Shown: positions 22,069 to 36,100 of the stretch, in pieces
How positions within the stretch are numbered: position 1 is the first letter of the stretch
Layout: each line of letters starts with the position of its first letter
Assembly (NCBI GenBank): GCA_025084515.1
Contig: JAJAGP010001333.1
Location: 124,001-188,000 of the forward strand
Reading direction: 5' to 3'
Origin: Ancistrus triradiatus
Taxonomy: Eukaryota; Chordata; Actinopteri; Siluriformes; Loricariidae
Length of the DNA: 64,000 nucleotides
The notes under the pieces: generated by a model
The model's input: the letters and a program-made list of their open reading frames with translations, nothing else
Database searches by the model: none
Told to the model about the DNA's origin: nothing
Program-made: the position numbers and the translations under genes

Positions 22069-25000
22069 CTGAGAAAAAAAAACAGCAAAAAGTTCTGAGA
22101 GGCCATGTCTAATATTTCTCTCTCTTTTTTTCCATGTACATCCAAGACTTTTTACTCTATGCCAGGACTAGGAGGATTACAATAGATTAAAAAGCCAGGT
22201 CAGGTTAAAGGATAAATATTCATATTCAAACAAAGCTGCATTTACTTAATCAGCTTAATTCTCTATCATTACTACAAGCAGAATAAGTATCGCTCTTTGT
22301 GCAAACAAGCTTCCAAAACAATGCCACTGGAAGGTTGATAAAGAGGCTATATGTAAAGTAACTCTAGGATTTTCACTATTTTTACCCACTGTATCTCTAG
22401 TGTATATGTAATTACCAGAGGTAATAATTTCAGCTCATTGAAGAGGAGGAAACCAGAGCTCTTATTCCAAACTTATACTAAACTTTACACTGGAACAGTA
22501 CAATAAAAGTCCCATACTACTAAACAGGAAACATCATGCCATTGCTTAGTCACATCTCTGGTAGGAGTTAGCTCTACAGATTTGGAGCTCAACTACATTG
22601 GAAATTCATAAAACAATCTTCAAAAATAGGTTTTTGTAATTATTCGCCATCATAAAAGCAGGCAAACTGAATAAAACAAAAGAAAAAGGAATATAGGACT
22701 CAATTGCAGTTAGCTTCAGATGGAATTGGTGAACTAAAATATAAATAACTAAAAGAAACAATGGTTCACACAAAAAAGGAACAATAAATGAAATAATAAA
22801 GAAAGCAACCTCAGTGGCTGGGGATTGAACTTGGGGATAAGGGGATAGGGAAGTAGCACCGAAGAGGAATTCTAGGTTCCTACACTAGCATCTAATCCCT
22901 ATCTTACCTTTGGTCTTTTGACCCTATGCGACACATCTCCTTTGCGAGACCGGTCCACCACTAGGCCTAACAGGCCAGAACAATGCAATACCACCTATGA
23001 AAAGCGACATAGCGATAAGGCAGTGAGGTCAGCGAATGGTGCAACACCTGCCAAACTCAGAGACGGTCTTAAATACCTGAGTTGTCAGGTGTTGCATATT
23101 TCCGGAATCACGCAGCCTACAGATGTGTATGTGCGATCACGGTCGCTGTCAGGATCCTAGAGATGAAAACTAAGCCAATGCCACCTCCTAGCATCGGTTA
23201 GAGGGTAGGACCCCAACAGTACCCACCTCCCAAAGCACTTTAGTACCTCCTCTAGCTTGCTCAGGGTTGAGCATCTGCTGGACAGGGAGGCCCTGGTAGG
23301 CAGGAATCGCCTTCAAATAGGGGCCAAACAGGAGGGCGGGGCAACACGAGCCAGGTTTGGGCTTGGGACTAGCCACAAGTGGCTCAGCGGTGGAGCTCAG
23401 TGCTGGAGGCTCAGGGGCAGAGCTCAGCACTAGCGGCTCAGGTATGGAGCTACGAGGCGCTAATGGCTCAGGTACTGAGCTAACGTGCTTAGGTATGGAG
23501 CCAAGGAGTGTGGCATGCTCAGGTATGGAGCTAGACAGTGCTAATGGCTCAGGTATGGAGCTAACGTGCTCAAGTATCGAGCTAATGGGTGCGGTGAGGT
23601 CAGGTACAAAGCTGGGTGGCGCTAATCACTCAGGTACGGCGCTAACGTGCTCAGGTACAGAGATAGGGAGCGCGGCGTGCTCGGGTACAGAGCTAGGTGG
23701 CTCTATGGCGTGCAGCTCCTTAATGGCCACTGTGATGGCCGAGAACTGCTTTAAAATGTCCAGCAGACTCAGATCGGGCTGAATCGCAGTGACCACATGA
23801 GCTGGGGAAGTAGCCGCAGTGGCAAGAAAACCAAAAAGGTCAGAACAGAAAAAGGAATTTAGGACCCAATTACAGTTAGCTAAAATAAATAAAACAATAA
23901 AGAAAGTAACCTCAGTGGCTGGGGATTGAACCCTAGATGGACGCGTCGGTAATAGCTGGATTAACCAAACACGCCACCAGACCACTGAGGAACAGAAAAA
24001 AAACAACAAAAATGAGCTTCTATGGGTGAAGCGGAGAAACGCTAGCCCACACACACATAGAAGCTCAGACTCGCGCTAGAGGGAGAGCGAAAGGAGGGGG
24101 GCTGATGTCACCCAGCACAAACGAGCCCAAAAAAGGAGGGCACACTGCCAAGAGCATGCACAGTACAAGCGGCGCCACTCGCTGGGATGCGCAGGCGAGC
24201 AGGGAGGAAAACACGCATGATCGCTAGAAACAAGGGGATAGGGAAATAATACCGAAGAGGAATTCTAGGTTCCTACACTAGTGTCTAATCAATATCTTAC
24301 CTTGGGTCTTTTGACCCTATGCGATCGATCTCCTTTGCAAGACTGGTCCACCGCTATGCCTAACAGGCCAGAACAATGCGATGCCACCTACAAAAAACGC
24401 CATAGCGATAAGGCAGCGAGGTCAGCGAATGGTGCGACACCTGCCAACCTCAGAGATGCTCTTAAATACCTGAGTTGACAGGTGTAGCATATTTCCTCAA
24501 ACACACAGCCTACAGACGTGCATGCGCAATCACGGTTGCTATCAGGATCCTAGAAATGAAAACTAAGCCAATGCCACCCCCTAATGTCAGTTAGAGGGCA
24601 GGACCCTAACAGTACCCCCCCCCCCAAGCACGTTAATACCTCCTCTAGCTTGTAGGACACACTCAGGGTTGAGCGTCTGACCGACAGGGAGGCCCTGGTA
24701 GGCAGGAATCGCCTTCAAATAGGGGCCAAACGGGAGGGCGGGCCAACACAAGCCAGGTGCAAAGCTCGGTTCAGGCTTGGGACTAGCCACCAGCGGCTCA
24801 GGGGAAGAGCTTGGTGCGAGTGGCTCAGGGGCAGAGCTTGCTGCTGGTGGCTCAGGGGCAGAGTTCGGCACTGGCAGCTCGGAAGCGGGGCTAGACCCTA
24901 CAAGGCCCAAAAAAAAGGTCGGCGTGAGTCGCCTGACTGGGTGAACCGATGCCAATGACCTTGGTATCAGGATCAATGAAGATGACCATGGCATAGGAGT

Positions 25001-27116
25001 TGGCGGCAAAGACCGCATCGCAGGGGTCGATACATAAGACTGATGTGCCGGGATAGGCTGTGTTAGCCGCGACGCAGGTCATCAGTACAAAGGACCGTGG
25101 TGCAGGGGTCGGCGCTAATGACCGGTGCACAAAAGGCTCAGGTATATAGCTAATATGCTCAGGTACAAAGCTAAGGGGCGTGGCATGCTCAGGTATGGAG
25201 CAAGGTGGCGCTAATGGCTCAGGTACGGCACTAACGTGCTCAGGTACGGAGTTAAGTGGTGCGGCGAGCTCAGGTATGGAACTGGGTGGCGCTAGCTGCT
25301 GAGGTACGGAGCTAACATGTTCATGGAGCTAAAGGGCGCGACAAGCTCATGTACGGAGCTAGGCAGTGCTAACGGCTCAGGTACGGGCCTAACGTGCTCA
25401 GGTATGGAGCTAGGCAGCTCTATGGCGCGCAGATCCTTAATTGCCACTGTGATGACCGAGATCTGCTTTAACATGCCCAGCAGACTTGTATCGAGGTGAA
25501 CCACAGTGACCACAGGAGCTGGGGAAGTAGCTGCAGTGGCAAGAAGACCAAAAAGGTCCAAACAGGGCGTGGGGGGCTCGGGACGAGTGGGGACCACCTG
25601 AGAACGAGGTGACGAGATGCGGGTCTAGCTGACTCTCTCCCTGGCCCTCAGAACCAGACATACATCAGCATGGATGACCTGATCACACAGATCGGCCAGG
25701 GAGGAAGGGGGTTCCAGAAGGAACAGCTTATCCCTAACCTCCTCACTGAGGCTCTGTTCAAAAATGGCCATAAGCACCCGGTTACAAAACCCAGTCTCCG
25801 AAGCCAGCAGAAAGATATCGTGGGTTGCGCAGTTCAGCAGGGTCAGGTTGCCAACCCAGGTCTCTGATGGAACAATAAAAACTGGCCGGACCCCCAAAAG
25901 CTAACCGGGACCACACAAAAGACTGCTGGCACTGTATGCGGCAACTGGGGACCTCCATACTGGAGGCCCAGGAGCTAATGCTGGGTCCTTGCACTGGTCG
26001 CACCATTCTGTTATGTTTTGCCATCATAAAAAGCAGGCAAACCAAATAAAACAAAAGAAAAAAGAATTTAGGACACAATTGCAATTGGAATTGGTGAACC
26101 ATAATATAAATAACTAAAAGAAACAATGGTTCACACAAAAAAGGAAAAATAAATAAAACAATAAAGAAAGCAACCTCAGTGGCTGGAGATTGGACCCTGG
26201 ATGGACGCATCAGTAAAAGTTGGATTAACCGAATGCGCCACCAGATCACTGAATAAGAGAACAGAAAAAAACAAACAAAAATTAACTTCTATGGGTGAGG
26301 CGGAGAAACGTTAGCCCACACACATTGAAGCTCAGACTCGTGCTAGAGGGAGACTGAAGGGAGGGGGGCTGATGTCACCAAGTACAAGTGAACCCAAAAA
26401 AGGAGGTGCATGCACAGTGAGCGATTGCTCACCGCGTGATCGCTAGAAAGGAGGGGATAGGGAAATGGTGCCGAAGGGGAATTCTAGGTTCCTATGCTAG
26501 CGTCTAATCCCTATCTTACCTTTGGTCTTTTGACCCTATGCGAGCAATCTCCTTTGCGAGACCAGTCCACCACTAGGTCTAACAGGCCAGAACAATGCAA
26601 TACCACCTATGAAAAGCGCAGTAGGGCAGTGAGGTCAGCGAATGGTGCGACACCTGCCAAACTCAGAGACGCTCTTAAATACCTGAGGTTGCAGGTGTTG
26701 CATATTTCCAAAATCACGCAGCCTACGGACGTGCATGCGCGATCGCGGTCGCTGTCAGGATCCTAGGGATGAAAACTAATCTGACGCCGCCCCCTAGCCT
26801 CGGTTAGAGGGTAGGACCCTAACAGTTTTACATAAACATCATGAATAACTTTGATAATAAATCAGTTTCGAGTTAAGGTGTATTGTATATGCTTAATACC
26901 ACATGCTACAGTCATTCTAAGACTAAATGTAGCAATACTTGAACAATGTAAAATGTGCATGTGAGAACATTTGGCTGTTCCTCACAAACAAAATAAAAGC
27001 TCTTACTAAAAACTAACAATTTCTTTATAATACTAAGGTTAAGAGAAGGGCATGGTTCATACCCAAAGTACTGCACAGTTGAATGGAAGGGCCTTACAAA
27101 TATACACGCGCGCGTG

Positions 27117-27188
<72 letters not shown>

Positions 27189-30100
27189 TGTGTGTGTGGT
27201 GTGTGGTCAAATGCCTGGGAAAATGGGTCCAGATTTTAATCTAATAAATCAGTCAAAGGGCAACAGGAGCCTGAGTTGACACATCAGAGAGAATTGATTA
27301 GAACAAAAAAGCTGGCTCAGGACTTTCATGGCTCATTGTTCATTGTTCCACTGCAGTAGAGCACTGCTTTTCAAAAGGTCTGGGATAATTAAGCATTTTC
27401 TTTCTCATATTACATATTAAATAACCATATCAAATAGGTGGCCACATTAATTAGCATGATATTTTGGTTAGTACTGTAATATAGCAGATTTTGGTTATTG
27501 TAGGCAAACACTTCCACTTAATATTAGCTTTCAAGCATGTAACTGGGCAATGATGTTTTGGGTAAGCTTTAAAGTAAATATTGTGTATATTTTATGTTTC
27601 TGAACTATAATATGCATTGAACCAGTACTGGATTTCTGCTTTAGAATAACTGAAATAGTTTATAATGACAATGGAAAAGCTGAATAAAACAAAATAGGAG
27701 TCATTCATACCTCGGGCCACGATGTTCATCCAGGTGAACGTGGCATTTTGCACTCACAGGTTCAGGTTTGATCCGTATTGTGATTACATCAAATGGTACC
27801 TCAGCTTGGTACTCCTTCACCCAAGGGTTAAAGAATGGGGTCAGAACCAGCGGAGGGTCAGTATACAGTTGTCGCAGGTGGGGCTCCACACACCTGTCTA
27901 CAGACCAGGATGTTACTTTCAGTTTTACAAAGGTTCAGTATGATAATAATAATTATTATAATATCACATAATAATATCATTTTAGATTATAAAACTTAAG
28001 GTTAATAAAAATATTATTAATAAATGTTCCCCAGAAGGTGCAGTGCTAGCCCAACAATTCGGTGCCCCAGGTTTGAGGTTTAATGTCATTAATAAATAAC
28101 AGCAAACAAACATAATGTCAATACAGTTAAGTAAAGTTAATAATGCTTTTTAAATACTATATTTTTAAATGCAGGTACCTTATGGATTCACACAGAGTGA
28201 ATTTCACATAAACTGTAAAAATAGAAATATATATAGACACTTTTGTGTTATTTCAAGATCAATACAATTTAAAGGAGCCTATAAGAAAGTAATGCCAGAC
28301 CTGTGATACATGGAGTTTGTGAACCTTTTAGAATTTTCTGTATTTCTGCGTGAATATGACTTAAAGAAACATCAGATTTTCACAAAAATACTAAACATAA
28401 AAACAAATAATACAAATATATTGTTCATTTATGTTTTGAGGATCATTTAATATGACATACCTGTGAGTGGCATAACTATGTGAACCCCTAAGTTTAACAT
28501 TTAACTTGAAGGTGAACTTAGAGACAGGTTGTCAGTAAATGGGAGGACAACCAGTTGTGAGTGACGTTGTATTTAGAGAATAGGATTCTATCAAAGTCTG
28601 ATCTTCACAACAAATTTGTGAAAGTGTGTCATTGCACAAACAAAGGAGATTTCTGAGGGTCTCGGAAAAAGAGATGTTGATGCTCATCATTGTGAGCAAA
28701 TGGTCGAAATTCAAAACCATTACCCTCCCTGACCAACAAATATCACTTCATAGGCAAGGCATGTACTAGTCTGCAACATTACAGAGGAACAAGGGGTAAC
28801 TTCTGAGCAACTAAAGGCCCTTCTCACACCGGCTAATATTCACGAGTCCACCATCAGGAGAACACTGAACAATGGTGTGGATGACAGGGTTGCTAGGAGA
28901 AAGCTACTACTCTCCATAAAGAACATTGCTGTCCATCCTGTGGTATGTGGACTGTCCAGAAGGCTAGTGGAAAAATGTTTTGTGGATGGATGAGATGAAA
29001 AAAATATATAAGTATTATGTCCTGAGAAAGGAAATCACTGCAATCCAGGATAAGAACCTGATCCCATATATATTTACATTTACAGCATTTAGCAGACGCC
29101 CTTATCCAGAGCGACTTACAATTGATTTAATCTTACAACCCAAGCAATTGTGGGTTAAGAGCTCAAAGACCCACCAGTAGCAGCTTAGCAGAGATGGGAT
29201 TTGAACCCTGGATCTTTTGGTCTATAGTCCAGTACCTTAACCGCTAGGCTACCACAGTCCCTATGTCCATGTATGAAACATACTGGTGGCATCATGGATT
29301 GGGCCTGTTTTGCTGCATCTTGGGTTGGACAGCTTGCCATCATTGTTGTAACAATGAATTATACCATCAAATGCTAAAGTAAAAATGGCAGGACCTCTGT
29401 CTGTGTATGAATCTCAGTCATCACAAATATGGCAACAGTTCAGAGGGAATGGGCTAAAATTCCTCCAAGCTGATCAACAGTTAATGGAAACATTAATCTG
29501 AAGTTATTGCTACAAAAGGCCACCAGATACTGACAGCAAAGGTTCACATTCTTTTGCCACTCACAGATATGTTATCTTTTCCTTAAATGTATAATGCAAA
29601 TGCTTCCCTGTTAAATGCAAATGCTTTCTGTCTCCTTTGTTTAGTTATGTTTATCTACTTTCAGGACTGTAAATCTCATACTTATGCTAAAATACAGAAT
29701 ATTCTAAAAAGTTCTCAAACTTTCAAGAACCACTGTATATCCATGTTTGTGTATTTATGTTGACTGTAGATTTAATTCAGTAACTCTAATAAAATCCATT
29801 GCAAAATCAGAATATTATCGAGTTTGAGTAAGAAATGTTCAGGAGCCAACATTCAATAAAACAAATGTTATTACAGTACAATAACAATTGACAAATCAGC
29901 CGTTGGCCTGAGATAGTTTGTAAGCAGTGATTACCTGGTTCTCGTGGATCTGAATTCCACTTGTCTCCCAGGCTGACTGGATGATTATCACTGCAGGAAA
30001 GATCAGTATAGTTTCTCTGTTAGCTTTCCACATTCCCATCAAAACCCTGGCAATAAAATCACCACTAAATTTCCACTTTCCATAAAACAAAAAGAGATTT

Positions 30101-33100
30101 TATTGCTTCCGTCATGTATCTCCTGGCAACGGCAGACACATACTGAAATCGCTTAGCTCAATGTTTTAATTGGCTAAAATGGTTAGGAAAGGTCAGGATG
30201 TAATAATGACTTATTCAGGATTTTTCTCTCCGTCTTGCAAAATGCACTCAATCCAGCCAAAATTCACCCTACAATTTAGCATAAGTGGTAAAATTCTCTC
30301 TTACTCACACACTTAACATTTTGGCTGCAAAAACAGAGGCAGCTCTCCAATCATTTGGGAGCGGTCCAGCAGTACGAGCAATGTCTGTTACACGGTCCAA
30401 GAGCAGCACTTACTAGATTAGAGAACTATGAGCAAGAACAACATCCATTCTCTTAATCAAAATAATATTTGGCAGCCTCAATCCAATCTGAAAACAACAC
30501 GGGCCAAACCAAAGTCTAAAGCAAAATCTGTACATTGAAGAAGAATTTATCAATAATACAAAGGGAGTTTCTCAATGCAAAATAATACATTAAAGAGAGG
30601 TGCACTGTGGTGACGTTTCAGAAGTAAATCAGCTGGTAGCTTTTTCCATCTCCAGAGGGATTGTCACACTTCTTCTGTTGAACTTGTCTTTATTTATTTA
30701 TCCACTGTGCACACATTATTCACATTTTATTTGAAAGTTAGGTTATTCCTTAAATAATACTTTCTTTAATGACAAACAAACTGTCAGGATGATGAGTGCT
30801 AGGAACAGCCTGTTAGCCACATCATCCTACATCGCTCCCCTCTACCCTTTACTCCTTCCACATTAGGCGGCTTAATTACAGCCAGCTGTGCTCTTCCTAT
30901 CCAACCCTCCCTTCATGTTCACTGCCTTGTCGAACCTGGAGACTCAGCACCTTTGGGTGATGAACCTGGATCCACAGGGATCTCAGAGACCTCACAAATG
31001 TGGAGTCTCAGGAACCTCGGCCGATGAACCTGCAGCCTGCTCAGCCTCAATAAATCTCCATTATTTTATTTCTGATGCCAATGGTAAAAAATCAACAGCG
31101 TGTACTGTATGTAAGTGTGTTACCTTTCTCTGTGCGTTGTGTCTGTGTAGAATGTGCTGAGCCGTTCAAGTAAAGCCGAAAGACCTGGTCCCGTTCTAGA
31201 ATCCTGTACAGGAGGAAATCTTTGAGAGACATCATGCTGAAGACCATACAAATGAGAAGATTTGGGGAAGAGCTGCCAAATCAAGCAAAAATAACACAAT
31301 TCATGTTATATGAATAAAATAACAATGTTGTACGAAAAAATACTACATAAAAAAGAGAATAAATACATCCTAAATAAATATGAATATGAATAAATACATA
31401 TTATTCAATTAAATAATTACTTTTTAGTCAAATTCAACACATCATGCAAGTGACATACCAGATGAAAGCTGGCAAATGAGCAGCTCTTGAGCAGCTGATG
31501 AAACTGAAGCAGGAACTGTATTTCATCCGGCGATAAGCACCAGCTGTTTGGCCTCTCGCAGTCACTGTACTGCAAACCGATTGTAGGACAGACAAGTAGT
31601 TACATATGTTGAAATTCTACAGACAATACACTTACAGTGGTGCATGAAAGTTTGTGAACCCTTTAGAATTTTCTATATTTCTGCTTAAATATGACCTAAA
31701 ACATCATCAGATATTAACACAAGTCCTAAAAGTAGATAAAGAGAACCCAGCTAAACAAATGAGACAAAAATATTGTACTTGGTCATTTATTTATTGAGGA
31801 AAATTATCTAATATTACATATTAGTGAAGGGCAAAAGTATGTGAACCTCTAGGATTAGCAGTTCATTTGAAGGTGAAATTAGAGTCAGGAGTTTTCAATC
31901 AATGGGATGACAATCAGGTGTGAGTGGGCACCCTGTTTTATTTAAAGAACAGGGATCTATCAAAGTCTGCTCTTCACAACACATGTTTGTGGAAGTGTAT
32001 CATGGCAGGAACAAAGGAGATTTCTGAGGACCTCAGAAAAGAGTTGTTGATGCTCATCAGGCTGGAAAAGGTTACAAACCATCTCTAAAGAGTTTGGACT
32101 CCACCAGTCCACAGTCAGACAGATTGTGTACAAATGGAGGAAATTCAAGACCATTGTTACCCTCCCCAGGAGTGGTCGACCAACAAAGATCACTCCAAGA
32201 GCAAGGCGTGTAATAAGTGGCGAGGTCACAAAGAACCGCAGGGTAACTTCTAAGCAACTGAAGGCCTCTCTCACATTGGCTAATGTTAATGTTCATGAGT
32301 CCACCATCTGAAGAACACTGAACAACAAAGTTGCAAGGAGAAAGCCACTGCTCTCCAAAACGTTTGCTAAAAATCACGGGGACAAGCCAGAAGGCTATTG
32401 GAAGAATGTTTTGTGGACGGATGAGACCAAAATATAACTTTTTGGTTTAAAAGAAAAGCGTTATGTTAGGAGAAACGAAAACACTGCATTCCAGCATAAT
32501 AACCTTAGCTCATCTGTGAAACATGGTGGTGGTAGTGTCATGGTTTGGGCCTGTTTTGCTGCATCTGGGCCAGGACTTGCCATCATTGATGGAACAATGA
32601 ATTCTGAATTTTATCACAGAATTCTAAAGGAAAATGTCAGGACATCTGTCCATGAACTGAATCTCTAGAGAAGGTGGGTCATGCAGCAAGACACCGACCC
32701 TAAGCACACAAGTCGTTCTACCAAAGAATGGTTAAAGAAGAATAAAGTTCATGTTTTGGAATGGCCAAGTCAAAGTCCTGACCTTAATCCAATGGAAATG
32801 TTGTGGAAGGACCTGAAGTGAGCAGCTAATGTGAGGAAACCCACCAACATCCCAGAGCTGAAGCTGTTCTGTACGGAGGAATGGGCTAAAATTCCTCCAA
32901 GCCGGTGTGCAGGACTGATCAACAGTTACAGGAAACGTTTAGTTGCAGTTATTGCTGCACAGGGGGGTCACACCAGATACTGAAAGCAAAGGTTCACATA
33001 CTTTTGCCACTCACTAATATGCAATATTGGATCATTTTCCTCAATAAATAAATGCAACATAGATGCAAAGGGGCATGAGGCGAGTCACAGTACTGTGCAC

Positions 33101-36100
33101 ATGCAGCGCGACACAGATGCAAGATGACGGATGAGGCTGATTGCAGAGCAGCATCCCTCAAAAGCAAAAGCGTGAGCGGGAAACTTAAATCCCTGCTCGC
33201 TTAGGGGGAGAATAAACCCCACATTCTTACTGGGCTTGAGCGGACCACAACTGCTGAGGGACACCAGGAGACCGTGAAGGCAGCCACGGGAGCAAGTAAC
33301 GAGTTCTTTCCCTACCCTATCACACTAAGCCTTGGATTCACCTCCGGCCTACTGACCATACTTGTCCGGGTTCCTTCACGAACCAAGTCTACCTCTTTCC
33401 CTTAAACACACCGAGTAAACAGAGCGGATGCAAGAGCACACATAAGGTGGGTGGGGCCGACTCCTGCCCCAAGGTCACCCACGCCGATTCTCGTCACTCT
33501 GGGCACTGTACGTTGAGTTTTAATCCATAAGTAATAATGGATGACAATATGCAGCCATTTAGATGCTGAAACAGCAAATCTGTACAACCTGATATGGTGT
33601 GAGTGTGCACTGCTTCTGCAAAAATGTCCAGACTAACTTGTCCTCTTCCAGTGTAGTCTGCCTTGCAACTATATCAGCCTCAGTGTCACCAAACCTATCC
33701 AATACAACTTTACATCTATGCAAAACAATCTTCATCCTGGCAATCTGCCAACTCCATTACACCCCTTTCCATCTGTAGCACAACATTCTCCATGGCCCTT
33801 TGATCTGACTTTGAACTGTAATTTCTGTAGGCTTTGTCTGGCCCTAGTTATCATACACACTTTATTAAGTACACCTCCTTCTTTCTACACGCATTGTTCA
33901 TTTTATCAGTTCCACTTACCATATAGAAGAACTTTGTAGTTCTACAATGATAGACTGTAGTCCATCTGTTCCTCCACATACTTTGTTAGTCCCCTTTACT
34001 CTGCAATGATCAGGACCCCCACAGATCAGGTATTATTTGGGTGGTGGATCATTCTCAGTACTGCAGTGATACTGATGTGATGGTCGTGGTGTTGTAGTGT
34101 GTGTTGTACTGGTATGAGTGGATCCAACAAAGCAGTGCTGCTGAAGCTTTTAAACATGTCAGTTTCAGTGCTGGTTAAAAACCCATCAATCAAAAATGTC
34201 TAGCTACCAGAATCCAGTAGGCAACATCCTGTCAGCACTGGTGAAGAATTAGAGGATGACTGACAAAGTTCTTAAAGACTCCAGTGGTCCTGACCATAAA
34301 TGAACAGAGTAATGTGTACCAACAATGTATGTACGGAAACAGAAGGACTACAGTCTGTAATTGTAGAACTACAAAGTGCATCTATACGGTCAGAGGAACT
34401 GATAAAATGAAAAATAAATGTAGAAACAAGGAGGTGTACCAAATAAAGTGATCAGTGAATGAATATTCCCATATTGTTGAACTTGACAATGAAAAGACAA
34501 ACTGTTAAAAGAAAAGTAAAACAGCACGAGATGGCACTTATGTTTATCTGAGTTACAAAGAGTTTTAATCATGATCTTATTTTGGCATGATTTACCTCCC
34601 ATAGACCTGCTCATCCTCTGATCGTTTGAATATGTGAAGTGTTTCTTTAAAAATGCTTATTTTTATCTGATGGTACTTGGAACGTGTTTGAAAGTCTGAA
34701 ACATTGATTTAACCAATTATGTTATCAACACCTTTATTTCAGCTGCATCCTGAGCACTGGTTGGAGATCTGTCATCACTGCTACATGCTGGGAAAAGTAG
34801 TTTCAGCATGTCTTCTAATATATACTCTTTGGTGATCTGTCCATCCAAGTTTGGGTCCTTCATACCATCAAAGTGCAAATCTGTCTGCACCTATGAGGAG
34901 AGAGGAAGAGAAACGAATAAAATTCTTGGGTTTGCTGCCATCTAGTCTCCAAAGTCAATGACAGCAGTAGTAAGTAGTGGACATTCTCTTATAATGCAGT
35001 AGCTTCCTATAATGATGTAGCAAATACAGTGTTGCTTGAAAGTTTGTGAACCCTTCAGAATTTTCTATATTTCTGCATAAATATGACCTAAAACATAATC
35101 AGATTTTCACACAAGTCCTAACAGTAAATAAACAAGTTAAACAAATGAGACAAAAATATTATAACCTGGGAACCCATAAACCAGAAACCAATGAACTTGA
35201 CAGGATCTGGACCTCTGAACTCAGCTGAAACCAATATAGCCATTGAAATGAAAGGTTGAGAATAATAACTCACCATTCAACATAAAAGGCAAATGCTCCA
35301 CCATGAAGAACTCAGAACTCTTTCCTCTTACCGATTCTTTCCAAACTCTCACTCGAAAAACTATAAATAAATTACTAGCAACGGTGTGAGAGTTTGCTGA
35401 GCTTATATGCAGTTAGCTCCTGAACCCATTTATATGAAAAGCAGACGTAGTACTCTGGGATATGTAATTGTAATCGAATTACTCTGGATCAAGACGTGTA
35501 TTTGCCTCCCTCTGCTGGCGACCAAACTCATTACAGCAGAGCAAGTCATTATAAGATATATAAATACTTTATACATATGTTCCTGAGCCTATATCCAAAA
35601 TGTACAGGCCACAGAGAAGCATCAGAGACAGATCGCCAGCCCATTTCATGGCTGGGTAGGGGTCTAGTGGCAGCACCAGGAAATCCCTCTATCTAGCCTC
35701 CCCTTCCTCATGCACAGTCATCATGCCTGTATGAGGCCTGGTCTGGCTGAAACGCACCATCGTGACTGCTCAGGTAGGTGGTATTAAGAGACCCAAAGTG
35801 TTCCAAGAAAATATCCCTTTACATTTACAGCATTTAGCAGACGCCCTTATCCAGAGCAACTTACAATTGATACAGTCTTACAATCCAAGCAATTGTGGGT
35901 TGAAGGCCTTGCTCAAGGACCCAACAATGACAGAGGTGGGATTTGAACCCTGGACCTTTTGGTCCATAGTCCAGTCCCTTAACCCCTAGGCTACCACAGT
36001 CTCTCACACTATTACACCACCACCAGCAGCCTGGACCGTTGAAACAATGCATGATGGATCCATGCTTTCATTTTGTTAAACTAAATTCTGACCCTACCAA

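Larger units (their letters stand above)
24612..26008 (-). other. internal segment 2 of the LTR element
   Basis: Starts with a C-rich run (complement of the polypurine tract) and ends next to LTR 3 with, on minus, GAATGGTGCGACCAGTGC. The TGG three bases inside the LTR could be the start of a primer-binding site. Contains the tandem repeat and the gag remnant. Confidence 0.75.
22635..26824 (-). mobile_element. gag-only LTR retroelement, three-LTR tandem arrangement
   Basis: Three copies of the same LTR (22635-23218, about 23842-24611, 26009-26824) separate two internal segments with the same start next to the PPT side. GTTTT flanks the whole array at 22630-22634 and 26825-26829, a perfect 5-bp target duplication. 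On minus, LTRs run TGTTAGGGTCC... to ...CATAACA. The longer internal segment has a gag remnant and a Pro/Glu-rich tandem repeat, with no pol seen. The likely origin is recombination between two elements after or during insertion. Confidence 0.85.

Noticed and set aside
23357..23782. Plus-strand 141-codon frame rich in Gly, Ser and Glu
   Set aside because: Antisense of the Pro/Glu-rich tandem repeat. Repeat units divisible by three keep every frame open.
30310..30420. Minus-strand segment reading LLLDRVTDIARTAGPLPNDW, considered as the missing cped1 exon
   Set aside because: Does not resemble the expected CPED1 segment and lacks a phase-compatible donor.
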